Assembly: GCA_036872755.1 (NCBI GenBank)
Contig: JAVHNS010000008.1
Coordinates: 2,170,001-2,234,000, forward strand
DNA: 64,000 nucleotides
Origin: Orbilia blumenaviensis
Taxonomy: Eukaryota > Ascomycota > Orbiliomycetes > Orbiliales > Orbiliaceae
Direction of reading: 5' to 3'
Every line of letters starts with the position of its first letter. Positions within the stretch are counted from its first letter, which is position 1. Shown piece by piece: positions 1-12,462 of the stretch. The notes below the pieces were generated by a model, which searched no databases, was not told where the DNA came from, and saw only the letters and a list, made by a program, of their open reading frames with translations. The position numbers and the translations under genes are program-made.

Positions 1-797
1 GCCGTAAGAGATGAAAATACAACTCCGTCTCCAACAGTAGACGGGATGTCGAGAAGGGTTACCCCTGGAAGTAATGGATCGAAAAACGGAATTAGGAAGA
101 CTAGAACTGCCGTGAACTTCTCAATTTCTCCTGGGGGGAGAGCGAAGGCGGAAAAGGTTCTGCTCCAGGATCAAGATCTTCAATCCGACCACTCCGACTC
201 AGAGGTTGATAATCAAGGGGAATATGATACCGATTCTTCGACTGACGAAGATGACTTCGATCCCAACTCAAGTTACTCGATGGCTGCCAGCAGGCTGGCT
301 GGCTCCAGGCGCCACCGGCGCGGTTCGATATCATATCTAAGTCGATCGATGGATAGACCAAAGCTTGCCCGTTTTAAAACTACTCCATCGGGCCCATCTC
401 CATCTTCGTCCCAGTTCTTACTATCCGGCGATTTCACGTCCGATAGTTTTGGTCATGGAAACAACCCTTTTTTACCACCAGACCTTTCCATGTCCAGCCT
501 TAGACAAAGCCCTAGAAAAAGAAGCCCAAACAGGAAGGAATCCAGGCGCCATAATCGAACTTCAAGCCTTTACAGTACCAAGTCTTCGATAGGGGCACCT
601 CACGCAAGAAACCTAGGCTCAATGCGAGAGGAAGAAGAGTATTCTGAGGCAGAAACCGTCATTGACGAACCCACTTTTGCTCCTCAAGGCGATGCTATCC
701 TCGCACTAAAACAAGCTGTAGCCCGCCGAAATAGCTACTCCGTCCCAGGTACGTATTATACCTTTCCCTTCTAAAATCCATATGTTTTTCACCCTTA

Positions 798-832
<35 letters not shown>

Positions 833-1463
833 CTCCCTAACCGTATATTCAAACTGCTAACTCGTGTAAAGGGGGTATTTCAAAACGCCCAGCCTCATCA
901 TATGCTACATCCCGCCCGTCAACAAGGCATTCTAACCTGCTTCCCTCTTCGCCCCCCATGCAACAGCAGCATCCATATGGGTTCTCCACCCCACAAACCG
1001 TGAGATCAGGTTATTCATCGGATGCTTTCAATATCTCGCCGACAACGGTCACTGATCCGGATTGTGTTACCCCAACCACATACGGTGGACGTTCAAATTG
1101 CGAGAGACATGACTTTGCTATGGACATTCGTTGCAGCTGTGTATCCACGGGTTCCCCCGAAATGCCTGTGTTACAATGGTGAATAGCCTTTCTAATATAC
1201 GCTGCGGTGCTTGAAAATTAAGAAGACAAGTAAAAAGAAGAATGAAGTACTGATTCGAGGACCCTTTGTCATTTTCTAGCAACGCTTGCTTCAAGTGGGT
1301 TCATGTTCAATGCGAGGGATATGAGCATAAGCCTATCCCATCGAGTCTCATTTGTTCGTTCTGCAAAGGCGGGTGGCAAGGTCCACAGCCCCAGCGTGTC
1401 TTTCGAAAACCGTCACTCCCTCAAACCATTTCACCACCGACGACCCGAAGTTTCCATGGCTGA
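1..1463 (+). CDS. PHD-finger protein, 5' end outside window
   Basis: Three exons are visible: <1-748, 872-1178 and 1280-1463. The frame is open to base 1, so the gene starts upstream; the Met at 46 is probably internal. The first ~235 visible residues are Ser/Arg-rich with an acidic patch (SDSEVDNQ) and look disordered. The C-terminus carries a PHD-type Cys4-His-Cys3 zinc finger split by intron 2: RCSC, then LQC (its Cys codon is tg|c across the junction), NAC, WVHVQC and ICSFC. PHD fingers usually read histone H3 tails, so a nuclear chromatin role is inferred. Only ~30 residues follow the finger. Intron 1 holds a CA microsatellite, and its acceptor at 871 sits just after a GCTAAC branch site; AG at 892 is an in-phase alternative. 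I do not recognise a named ortholog. Confidence 0.75.
799..830. repeat. (CA)16 microsatellite in intron 1
   Basis: An uninterrupted CA dinucleotide tract lies inside the first visible intron of the PHD-finger gene, about 40 nt upstream of the chosen acceptor. Confidence 0.95.
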
Positions 1464-2220
1464 AGCAAGATACCTCGGGTGACGTATCCTTTTTAACCCT
1501 GTTTTCCGTATCAAACCTTTCCTTTCTTGCTGTTTAAAAAGAATTAATACTTTTAGTCACGACTTGGTCTTCTTCGCTGCTCTTCAAAACCCATCTCTTG
1601 CCCACCCTGAAATAAAAAAAATGATCACACTTGATATCCCCCCTGGCGTTATGCATATTCGAAAACAAAAAATATGGTATTCGTTCTTTTGACCCTTTCC
1701 CTTTCCTTCAACGATTGGCTTATTTTTCATGACCTGAACCCAAGTTTTTTTCTTTCGTTTGGTTCGCGTTCCAATATTTCTCTTGACTGATTGCCCTCCC
1801 TCTTGCGAGATTTGTTCCATTCATCTGATCATCAGATTGAGCAATAGCATATTAAAGGGGAGCCCTTACTCTGCTTCCCATACACTTGGTTCCATGTCCC
1901 GATTCCTGCGAATCGATTTTTTATTCCCCCTCCCCCCGACTTTCCCTCAGCAATTTGTTTCATTAATTTCATATAGACGGAGCATGTTGTCCTGCCCATT
2001 TTCACGTTGTGTCTTTCTTCCCTTTCCATCCGCTGTTAATGAGCCATTTCCAGACACCCTCACAAGTTCCCCGTTTTGTTGCTCCCTATAACTTCTCTCT
2101 ACTTTCTTTAATAACCTATTTATTAACGATGTAATTATACCAAGCTTAAAGCGAGAGGCTTTAGGCTCAAGAGGCCAATATGTTCTCATATCAATGTCAT
2201 CTCTCGATATGAGAAGGGAG

Positions 2221-2254
<34 letters not shown>

Positions 2255-2412
2255 GAATGATAAACTTTCATTTACATCTTCCGCTCAACAGTGCAACTGA
2301 ATAGTAATTACCAACTTGGTTAAAGTAATAGGGTTGAGAGCTAAGCGGCCCTCCAATACCAATACATAATTTCAACCAGAAACCCAGATGGACTATATTA
2401 TCAATTATTATA
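1464..2412. other. Intergenic, convergent 3' ends
   Basis: This is the space between the 3' ends of the PHD gene (+) and the F-box/LRR gene (-). It contains T-rich stretches and a 30-nt poly-T run at 2224-2253. I see no convincing gene. Confidence 0.6.
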
Positions 2413-4360
2413 TTACCGTCCAAAATCCGATACCATAAGGCCCCACCGATTACCCTCAGCACCACGTTCTAAAACCTCAGCTCCGCCAATATCCCGCAAG
2501 ACCCGGATATTCCCTTTCCACCCCCTTCCTTCCTGTCGAGTTTTCCTACGCCATTCCTTTATGATGTCCAGTGTGCCAATTTCTACTTTTGGCGCGGCTG
2601 GTTGTCGCGATGGTAGTTTCCCATTCCCAGCCCTGCTTCCGCCGGGAACGCTCCTCTCATCCTCAAAGAACGAAAAGTCATCCTTCGACATCTCGAAGAA
2701 AGTCTGAGTATCCATCTCCGCCAGAGGCGCAGTGATGTCATAGAATCCCACCTCCTCGGATTTCGGTTCTTCCATTTCCAAAACCAATGTTTTAATATTC
2801 GTCTCGGGAAGCTTGGTCAAAAATTTTATCAGCGAACCGAGCATTTCAGCGTCAGTTGTCGCTGGCACATTCGTAAGCGCTAGAGTCTTTAAACGAGGTA
2901 CTCTAGAAACATCCAAAAGGTCTGTATCCTTGCAGCTAGAAGATTTCCCCAGCAGTACGGCATCCCGATGGATTCGAATATTCCTCAATTTCCGGAAGCC
3001 GTAGTATGCTATAGCAGTCGTGATCTCTTTGACAGCCTTCCTTCGAGGAGTACCTGATTGTTGTATTATAGTGCCACAGTCCAACGTTCTCAATCGAGTG
3101 GAGTTCAGAAACTGGCAGACGGCACGAGAGCTCATTTTATTGTTTGAGACATGCAAGTGCATAAGTCCCTTATCGCCAGCTGGGGGTACATTTCCCTCCA
3201 TATCAGGCAACGAGACCCCCAGAGCCCTTAGTTCTCGAACCTGCAGTTTCTTCGCAGTCATCCATTCCTCCTCATCGCCGAACTCAGCGTCCGACTCATC
3301 ATCTGACTCGTGAGCAGCCGGAACCTGGACATCGGTCCCTATACTATCCACGGCGACCTCGAATTCGGGAGGCATAAAGCACCAGTCCAGCAAGTACCGT
3401 GCAAGGTCATCCGTCAATAAGTTCCCGGTGACATCTAAATGCTCGATTTTGACTTGAAGCCGACAGGCGAGAAGTTCTATGGATCGGTCCGATAGCTTCA
3501 GCCATTTCAATTTCAAGGACCTGAGGTTCCCCAGAGAACCAACCGCCTCAAGAACATCCGGGTGGCCCGCACCGATCGTTCTGGATAGATTCAGAACTTT
3601 AAGCGCCGGTGTGAGGTTATTAAATAGTCTAACTAGCGAAGTCGGGGTGGTGTTTGTGAGATTTGAGATGTTTAAGTGATAGAGGTTGTTATGGGGCAGG
3701 TGTCCTTTGATGGAAGGCTTTTGAATCAAGGATGCATGGTCAAGAAATGTAATTCCTGGGAGAAGAAGTCTACGGAGTTCAGGAAGGAGAACTAAAAGAT
3801 TTGAGAACCATGTATTTGGCAGACTTGTGTAGAGACCAGCAATACACCTCTCAAGATTCAGAGTGTGTGTCCGGGAGAGCGTAGAAGGAGATGCTCTCAG
3901 TAGCGCTTTTAGGAAAAGGAGGAAGCTTGCTATGCAGAGAGATACAAAGGGAATATAGTCAGTGATGATTAAAAATATAGTAAAATACGATGTTGGTCAA
4001 TGCATAAGTGAATACTTCAACAGTCGCAGCCGCTTCGGAGTATTCAATATATTCTGCTCGATCTCCAACATTTTTATATTTATATTTTTGAGTGTAACTT
4101 ATTGAACTGATAAAAGTACAGGTGTGACTGGATATTAGCTTACCGAGGGGGTTTTTCTCTCCGAGCCCGAAGCATTCTGCGGGTTCCCCCCAGAGCTCGG
4201 TGTTGATAGCTTCGTTCCAGGTCCGAGAAACAAGGGCGCAGTTGAACAAATCTTGTCGCCTTAGATAGGGCGCGATGACGACGATTGGGTTGTCAGATGT
4301 TGCATCTTCGTAGCTAGGTAGCGACCCCGGGTCGCTTGCCTCAAGACGACGGGCCATCAT
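2413..4360 (-). CDS. F-box / leucine-rich-repeat protein
   Basis: Two exons (4360-4144, 3929-2413) encode 577 aa. The junction codon is g|ca, and the intron (214 nt) runs from GTAAGC to TGCATAG. Residues ~24-60 form an F-box-like helix pair (NPIVVIAPYL, then CALVSRTWNEAI, ELWGEP). The rest is Leu-rich with repeat units such as LKVLNLSRT, LRSLKLKWLKLSD and IEHLDVTGNLLTDDLA, broken by an acidic loop (ESDDESDAEFGDEEE). F-box proteins bind Skp1 and bring substrates to SCF ubiquitin ligases through the LRR part, so a substrate-adaptor role is inferred. The segment after the junction (THTLNL... LLPELRRLLLPGITFLDHASL) matches the pattern of a conserved Pezizomycotina F-box/LRR family. The substrate is unknown. 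Confidence 0.8.
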
Positions 4361-5442
4361 TAATATAATACTGTCGCTAGCGTTTAAATGCCTGGAAGGG
4401 ATACCAATATTATAAGCTAAGTTAAACGCAGTGTCGATGACATATAGCGCAATAGGAAATTCGGAAAAGTATTAAAATTAAGAGAAAATCAAAATCGCAG
4501 GAAGCCTATATTGTTTTACTAGGTAACGTTTGGTATGGGCGTACACATACGGTCGCGGTCGGCTTAGTCTTTAGGTGAGGGAACATGTAATGTAGAGTTT
4601 GGGTATATCGGCAAGACAAATATCGAATCTAATCGAAGGCTAAGGCAGGGGGCCCGAAGGGGCTGATAAGCGGTGGTGGATTCAGATGCGATGAGATGTC
4701 ATGATGTGCAGATATCGATGATGTGTGGGAGCATGAGCATACGAGCATCTTCAACTTGCGGTTACGTTTACAAGACTGGGCATGTCACTATATACCCGAT
4801 CCAGCGCATGTGTTGTCCTGCTTGCGCCTGATACCTGTTCTGCACCAAAGACGATCGCTCCGTTATTCATTCACAGCCGGGGAAGGAGGAAAAGGATAAG
4901 ATCGGTAGGTAAGTAATAAGTGGGTAAGGATCTTGTTAGCTAACGTTAGACGAATCTTGGTGCGTATTTGCTCTGGGCAGGGCCCCTCATGGGCTCATGG
5001 GCTCATGATCTTGACGGACTGCGCAGCTGCGCCTCCGCCAGTGTCGGAACACAAATCCCAGGCTATCCGACCCACAAGCTATTACCTAGCTATTTCCAAG
5101 ACCTTCCCCATGCAGTCCTTGCCATACGGTCATTCGATTCGTAAAAGATATTATACATAATGGGGAATTATCCAGTATGGGGTACATGGACATTGCTGGT
5201 TAGCACATGGTCCAGGCCAGCACTGTGGGCCAGGGACCCGATGTGCGACGCCAAAGGCTTAACTTTAGGCTTGTACTCGAGTGGACCAATATAATATAAT
5301 CAGAAAACTAACTGGCTCCGGCGCTGGTCGCAAAGCATCTACACTCTCGTTATGCAATTGCCTACGTATGCACCTTTTTGACCCAAGCAGGCATGCACAC
5401 AAGTTGATATGCATACTTTCGTGAGGCGTATGTGTATGTAGC
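4361..5442. other. Intergenic, no gene seen
   Basis: This is promoter space of the F-box/LRR gene and 3' flank of the hydrolase gene. Only short ORFs are present, with no family signature or splice logic. Confidence 0.55.
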
Positions 5443-8168
5443 TTATGCACTTGAAGGTGTGCTTCGGCCCAATGTCCGCAGCAGTCTCCTCTTATTCCTC
5501 TCCCGTGCCGCGAGCAGCGCCTCGACGCACTGACTAACTGCATCAAGATCTCCGAGGAGCGATATGTGGCCCCTGTCACAATGAACTCTTTTTTCACAGG
5601 TATACCCATCTGGGAGCATAGCCTCTCGTGCGAGAACAACACCATCTAGTAAACAAAGGTTAGATAAGATTTCACCAGCGAAGAGTGGATCAAAATATAC
5701 CTCCAGCGCCGAACAGCAAGTCATTATAAGTACTGGTTTTTACACCCTCCAGCCCATTAACCCTTGCAGCCTTGACCGTTGGCGTCGTTTTGGAATATAG
5801 CACAGCACATGGTGGGTACTGCTCTGAGAGGGCGGGCTGGAATGCGAGTTCGGATCTAAACTTCTTGGTCTCTCTGAGTGTTCTCTCGAGATAAGGTATC
5901 GTAACAGAAAGTGGTAGCGTGCAACTATTCTGGGGGTTTGTTGCTACGGATGTGGTCATGCTAGGTGCACCGGCGCCAGCACCAGTCGCGGCGGTTTCTT
6001 GAATCTCATTTCCTAGTAGCCCTGAGGCAACAACATCCGACGTATCCGGAACAGAGTCATTTTGAGATGGCATAATCCCATCGTCTTTCGATGATTGCTT
6101 TCTGGTGGTTCCTTCAGACAGCAAACCTGGAGAAGATGGTGCCCACCGACTCAACTTCTCTCTGACGTCTTTTCCCTCGCGGAGAACTGTGGCCATCGCG
6201 CCAGATGCCGTGCTTAGAAGCCCCGTTGCGACAGGTTTATTATTGGGTGACACACAAGGACTAAGGCTGTACTGTTGCCACATAGCTGCGTCGTAGAGGT
6301 CTATATCAATGAAATTACCAGTCTTGCGATCGATGAAAACTTGGCCATCTTCAGGCAAGAAAACGAACGTGGAGCGGAATGAAAAGTTCGCCTGAGAGCA
6401 CACGCCATTAGCTAGACTATCCCTTATAATATGATATTCTGAAACATACCTGAGCATTGAGTACATCCTTATTAAAAGCCACCGAATCCCCGTTGCGTAA
6501 GGGGCCTAGGACATTTACGCATCTTTGAGGTACGCCAGCATACAAAACACCACCACACTTGAAAAGATCAGGTCGTCGGTTTATCGCATGCCTGGTGATC
6601 AACCCTCCTAAGCTGTGTGCAATCACAAATGGTCCGTCTTCGCGCCATACATCGCCGATATTACTTTGATGTTCCGACTTTAATGTCGTCTGGTTGCAAG
6701 GCAAGTTCGCCATAAAAACAACAAGCTTTTCCGAGTTCAGATGAGGACTCAATCTCCAATCGTATGCAAAAATATGGAGTCGAACATTAGGATTCGATCG
6801 TAGTTTTTTAATTAGCCTGCGACTTATATCAACACCTGCGAGATGGGAAAGCATATCAGTGGCAACTACTTTCTCCTCCATCAGGAGTTCTGCCTCAGGG
6901 TCGAGGGGTACCTCGATGTCAACGCTTTGGAGATTGAATCCAACCTTGACTGGGATCCAAAGGGTTTTTCCTACTCTCTTTTCCCCCGTCGACGAGGTTT
7001 TTACCTTTTTCAGTATGGATCCTCTGTAACCACCCATTATTACAACATCGCCGGATAGTTTGTCTAATGGATCAACAGGTGGGGTGGCCGCAGCCGCAAG
7101 GTTTCCCGAGGTAGCCTTCTTTACAAGATTTGGAGTGCTAAAAGTAAAGCTGTCCTTTATTTCAGGTAAGATAGAATCTTTGATTGCTTTATACCTTGCA
7201 TTTGTCTGTTCTCTGACACCAAGAAACAGGGTATCAGATCCAATAGAAGATGTACGGGAAAGGGTTCTGCGGATAGAACTAGAATCTGAATTGCTCCGCC
7301 GTAGGCTGTTTGTGTGAGCCGGTGCTGGATCAAACTTCGAGTGTGATATTGCCTCGGTACTCGAACGAGGAGCAAAACCCTGAACGGTGCTAGGAACCGA
7401 ATTGATAGTCTGTGAGTCAGGTTGTGGTTTTCTTGGTGTCATTACAGCACAGTTTGAATTAGGGGCCTGCGTAGGCCCATTCGTCGTGAAATGGTTTGAC
7501 ACACCGGCGGCTGCCTTTGCTAGAGAGTCTATCAATAGGGAACCCGCTCGTTTCGAGCGAGTGGTACCCTTTTCCTTATCCACCCCGTCTTTACTATTAG
7601 ATCCAAAGGAGGGTAGTTGGGGTAGTTGCAATGAAGACAGGCTGAAAGTTGGAAGCTTAGAAACCCATTTATCATGATCTCCATGCTCTTTGGCATGATC
7701 AGCATTACCAAGGGACGATGCTCTGGGTCGAAATAACTTTGTTTGGGCTAACGCTCCGAGCCCGCTGGTTTTCCCTTGTGAAGCAAAGAATGCTTTTTTT
7801 GGAGGGGATGGATCTCTAGCATGAATATCTTCTTTCTGTTGTGGACTGGCGGTAGAAGAAATAGGAAAAGGCGGACGAGCGCCGGATATTGCTGCATGTT
7901 GATATGTTGACTGTGTTCGAGAAATAGAGAGAGAAAGTATGCTTTCAGCATCACCCCGTGGGAGGCGGTCCAACAGAACATCTTCTTCGCAATCATCGCT
8001 GGTGTTCCCTTGACCACATGTTTGGTCTACTTCGACAGCACTGGAGTCTGAATATTTCTGGGTCTGGGGGTGATGATGATGATGGTGGCGGTGAGGATGG
8101 TGTTCACGCGTGTGAATATGTTTGTGTTGTCCGGTGTGGTTATGTTCGTCTGGGACTGACGAAGCCAT
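5443..8168 (-). CDS. LCAT-type alpha/beta hydrolase (lipase/acyltransferase family)
   Basis: Three exons (8168-6450, 6391-5701, 5645-5443) encode 870 aa. The start is the first ATG in frame. Residues 1 to ~370 look disordered: a His-rich run near the N-terminus (HHPHRHHHHHHPQ), then Ser/Pro-rich sequence. The catalytic domain begins near VVIMGGYRGS and includes IPVKVGFN, IFAYDWRLSPH, the nucleophile elbow IAHSLGGL, and YAGVPQRCVNVLGPLRNGD. Exon 3 supplies what look like the remaining triad residues: Asp at the GDGVV junction and His in CDRGHISLLGD. This order matches a conserved fungal family related to lecithin:cholesterol acyltransferase. The enzyme probably acts on a lipid ester, but the substrate is not known. 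No signal peptide is visible. Introns are 58 and 55 nt; the second has a CTAAC branch site. Confidence 0.87.
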
Positions 8169-10380
8169 GATATCAAATTGATGGTTCGTCTGCACGAATC
8201 CGGGATTGACGGGATGGTCGGTTGACTATGAACGAGGTAAAGCGCAAAATATATCGATAACTGTCGAACTGACGCAGCATTCGAGGCAGATAGGGCCGCG
8301 GAAGGTTATTCGAAAGTCTGTTTGGAGGCAAATCGAAGGAGAAATTATATTGAACGCAAATAAATGCAAACTAAAATGAATTGAATTGCAATCGATCGAT
8401 GTTCGATTGATCTGTCGTGCGAGAGTCGGTTTGGACAGAGCTGGAGAGGGACAGCCCGTAATCTTGGTCCCAGCCTGGAGAAATAGCTTAAATACCTCTT
8501 ACCTAGGTACTCAAGTGGTTCCTACCGAAGTAGGTACCTATTCCAAAGAACGAAGTAGGTAATATTTTATCAGATCGAAGGCGCAGTTAGTCGAGCCCTG
8601 CGAACATTAACCCACGGCAGCCTTGCAAGCTTGACGAATGTTGCATGTGGTAGATATACGGGGAAAGCTTTTCCCATCGATAGCCAGTCGGCCCCCAATT
8701 TGGATTACAATAGCCAATTGATTTTAAATTTGCGGGATCCGGATGTCGACCCATCCGGCGGGATCAAACATGTGAGCGAGCGAGGCATCGTGGAGTTAGT
8801 TGCTCGTGTATGTGGGTAAGCACTACTGGTGAACTCGGACATTGACCCAGAGACAGATCTGGAATCCAGGAATCCTGTCTGTACCACGCATTACCTCATT
8901 TGCAATTATCGCATTTGTGATGTCTTCTTGGAATTAAGTATGCATGCAAAAATGTCGGTCTGGCGACGTTCCAGGGAAAGGGCAGGCGCTAAACGGACAC
9001 ATGCATATTGCCCAGACCTTGATCTCGCTCCACGAGAAGCTTAAACTGTCAGAACCGATGTCATGTAAGTACATGTCGAGTTGAGTCGATGTAATATCAA
9101 TGCAATGGCAGTTTGGCGTTGCCTCTGCCCCATGGGTCCACGGCTATTAAATTCTCACATGGTCACAGAGGACCCCAAGAATTGTAAGTTACCGCCACGC
9201 CACATGGACCCTGCCCGTTCTCGATTGACTGGGGGGAAGAACTAATCAGAATATGTTCTTTCCGATTCGATTTGACTCGAGTCTCAGCCTTACGGGCGGT
9301 GGACTGACTGATGCTAGCATTGCGGCCTTTTTTTAGAACGTTCGAATTCGCCGCATATGGTTTTTAGTTCTCTGGATGTAACATCCACTTTCGATGGTCT
9401 GTCGAAAGGAAAACCACCCTGGCAACCCTGGAGGTTGGGAACTAAGCAGCAGCAGCAGCAGCAGCACCAGGCCAAGCAGCACCAACTTGCAACCCCGTCT
9501 GCTTGTTTGTCTATGGTGTCTAGACTATGCCCGCATACGTGCGAAGATGGTGAAAACCGTAGAGATATACAGTAATATATGTGTAGCGTAGGTAGTTAGT
9601 ACTTGGGATCCTACCTCCACGCTGGAACTTAGTTGATATGCAGAACTAACAGAGTGTATTATGTAAACAAAGCCAGGAAACCTATACATCCATAGCCTTC
9701 CCCATATAATAATATATACCAAATCGGGTTTGACAGCAGTACTCCTATAACCACAGTCGTCCTTATATGAACTGTGACAGATCGGCTTCGTCCCTCCTGG
9801 GCGTTTAATTTCGAAGTTTCGAATAGAATGAGCGTGCAGGTTGCTGCGAATCGTACACTGCCCCAATGCCCACGCCCCGGCATCCCCTTGGCCTGGGGTC
9901 TTTTGGCGGTCGCTTACGTAGGTCGGCGTGCCGGCAGCCTCCTGCCATGGGCCTTAGCCGGTGAGAGCCAGCCAGATTTAGCAATACCAAGGCCTTGTTG
10001 AGTCTCGGGGGCTACTGTCGAGGGCTTGTGAGGGTGTCTGCTGGTGTGTGATTTGGTCTGAACCACCACCACGGCCACCCCTTAGTTAAACCCTTTTCAG
10101 GTCCAACCTCACTCGGGTCGCAGCGAGCTATGTTTTACCAAGAAGCTGAAGGAGGAGCATTTATTTCATTCTTATCACCCTGTTCTCTCGTTCGTTCCTC
10201 TCTTTTTTAACCCTCCAGATATTCCATCCTTCATATTCACCGTCATTACAAGATCTTCAACCGTCAGTCACTCGTTCTTCAAAAATTATCGACGGATCCA
10301 CCTCCGGGAATTCAAGCCGCATCAAAAACACCTCGACCCTGTGCGTTTTAGCTTTTTTTTTTTTATTTTTTAAAAAAAGC
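8169..10380. other. Intergenic, divergent promoters
   Basis: This 2.2 kb lies between the hydrolase gene (-) and the GH76 gene (+). It holds TACCTAGGTA-type repeats at about 8490-8565, a short CAG tract at 9447-9466, and a CT-rich leader just before the GH76 start. The small ORFs (for example 9525-9866 -, 9774-10001 +) show no domains. Confidence 0.55.
8490..8565. repeat. TACCTAGGTA-type repeat cluster
   Basis: Degenerate copies of TACCTAGGTA, TAGGTACCTA and AAGTAGGTA are packed into ~75 nt. Similar clusters recur through the window in non-coding DNA. Confidence 0.6.
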
Positions 10381-12462
10381 ATGAGGTCCCTAAGCCTCTT
10401 ATCGGGGGGAATATTGCTGCTGCTGACACAGCCTTGCGTCGCAATCGAGCTTAACATCGATAGCTATGGTAAGCAGGCAACACGAGCCAGATCCAACTGC
10501 CTACTTCCTACCCAAGTGCCCGAGTACCTACCTGCAGTTGGCGTGGGTATTTGTGTCTTTTGGGCTTTGTTCCATGTGCATGTGCTGACCTTTCATATTA
10601 TTGTATTGTCCAGATTCGATCAAATCCGCAACAAAGATCATAGCAAGGGATCTCGCTACTGGGTACTGGGACCCCTTCTCTGTTCATGGAGTACCTCACC
10701 CTCCATATTATTGGTGGTTGCATGGGGCTATTCTCGGTGGAATTGGTAAGTACCCTTACCTCGAGCCTACTAGCCATACTCTATTCATTTATTGTTACCT
10801 TTAAGTCTATTTTTCTATTTTCTCTTTGTTCGAAGTTGTGTGCGCGCGCTATTTAATCTAACGTAGCTAACCGGGGTATCTCGAAATGAATAGTTGATTA
10901 CTGGGCTATGACTGGTGATGATACTTACAACGCCAATGTTACTGTTGGTATGCATAGACCCGTTAACACACTAATTGTCCCGTATTGTCCATACACTGAC
11001 CTCTAATTCGTTACAGGTTGGCTTCGAGGAGTATCTCCCAGTTTGGATCTCCAACCTGACGAACAGTCCTTCAGCGAGGGTAGTCCACCTTATGACCTTG
11101 GCCAACCATGCGGATATAAGACAGCCACGCTAACGCCTCGTTGCGAGCAGGAAACGACGATCAAGGTTTCTGGTCTATCATGAGTATAGACGCTACCGAG
11201 CGAGCATTCCCGGAAACAGAGGGGCAAAAGGAAATGCATGCTGGTTTCCTAGAAATTACACAGTATGCAGGATAAAGAATATACATCCCGTTGCGCCATA
11301 TATCTGACGATTTCCTATAGAACCGTTCAAAATCTCCAGGCTGGTCGATGGGATGACAAAACTTGCGGGGGTGGGCTCCGATGGCAAATTAACCCCACTA
11401 ATGACGGCTACCTCTACAAAAATACAATTTCGAATGGTGCAGCCCCCCCCCCCCCCCTTTCTGAAGACAATGTTCTATTCAATTAGATTTGCTAACGTTC
11501 GTGTAGGCCTTTTCTTCCAGCAAAGTCTGTCACATATAAGCCCTCGTTAATCAGAGATCACTACTAACAAGCGAAATTATTCAGGTGCCCGGCTGGCTCG
11601 ATACACAAAGAACCAAACATATGCAGACTGGGCAGAGCGGACATACAAATGGCTAAGAGAAGTCAAGATTGTCCGAGACGACTTTTATATCACGGATGGG
11701 GCCTGGCTCCCAGACTGCAAAAAGTTCACGGAAAAGAGATGGTCCTACAACTATGGCACATTGCTCGCTGGCTGCGCCGCTATGTACAATTACACCAACG
11801 GCGAAACTTACTGGAAGGAGCAGATCGACAGTATCCTCGCGGCTACATATGCAACCTTCTTCGATGCCGAATCGGGTGCCATCAAAGAGATTCAATGCCA
11901 GGACAGCAACACCTGTAACGCAGACCAGCCTTCGTTCAAGGCATATCTCGTAAGGTAAAAAAAAACTCTCTTGTTTTCTGACATGATAAAAACCTGCTGA
12001 CAAATCCGTAATTATAGATGGATGGGTTATACCGCGCAAGTCGCCCCTTACACATATAATGACATTATGCCACGACTCAGGAAGAATGCCCAATTGGCTG
12101 CTGCAACTTGCACAGGAGGGACCTCTGGAACAGCCTGTGGATTGAAATGGAACACGGGTCCCGAATTCGATGGTATCATCGGCCTTGGTGAACAATTGAG
12201 TGCCTTAGAAGTTATCCAAAATACGGCACCCTTTGTAGCGCCAGTAGGCTATTTGGTGGATATCGATAACGGAGGGACTTCCAAGTCGAACCCGAACGGA
12301 ACTGGTACACGTGGCGGTGTCCATAATCGAAATTCACAATACCTTCCATACCGACTGAAAAACTACGAGATCACACTCGCAGACCGTGTCGGTGCCGCCA
12401 TAATCACACTCGTTATTGTCGTCGTTTTTGCGCTCGGAGCAAGGTTTACAATGATTCATTAG
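10381..12462 (+). CDS. GH76 mannan endo-1,6-alpha-mannosidase (Dcw1/Dfg5 type)
   Basis: Nine exons: 10381-10468, 10614-10745, 10894-10947, 11017-11079, 11151-11262, 11321-11436, 11507-11524, 11585-11954, 12018-12462; 465 aa. Enzymes of this family are thought to cut GPI-protein glycans and help cross-link them to wall glucan. A signal peptide covers residues 1-21 (hydrophobic core ILLLLT). Family motifs follow in order: DPFSVHG... [26 protein letters not shown] with the catalytic Asp pair near D115/D116, ARWD-like [34 protein letters not shown] and [13 protein letters not shown] hydrophobic segment ([14 protein letters not shown]) at the C-terminus is consistent with a GPI or membrane anchor. 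Exon 7 is only 18 nt, yet every phase carries through. Yeast has two paralogs, DCW1 and DFG5, and I cannot choose between them. Confidence 0.9.

Noticed and set aside
5265..5645. 126-codon frame on the minus strand overlapping hydrolase exon 3
   Set aside because: The spliced hydrolase frame carries the conserved GDGVV and DRGH residues; this frame does not.
11653..12195. 180-codon frame on the minus strand
   Set aside because: It is antisense to the well-supported GH76 exons 8 and 9.
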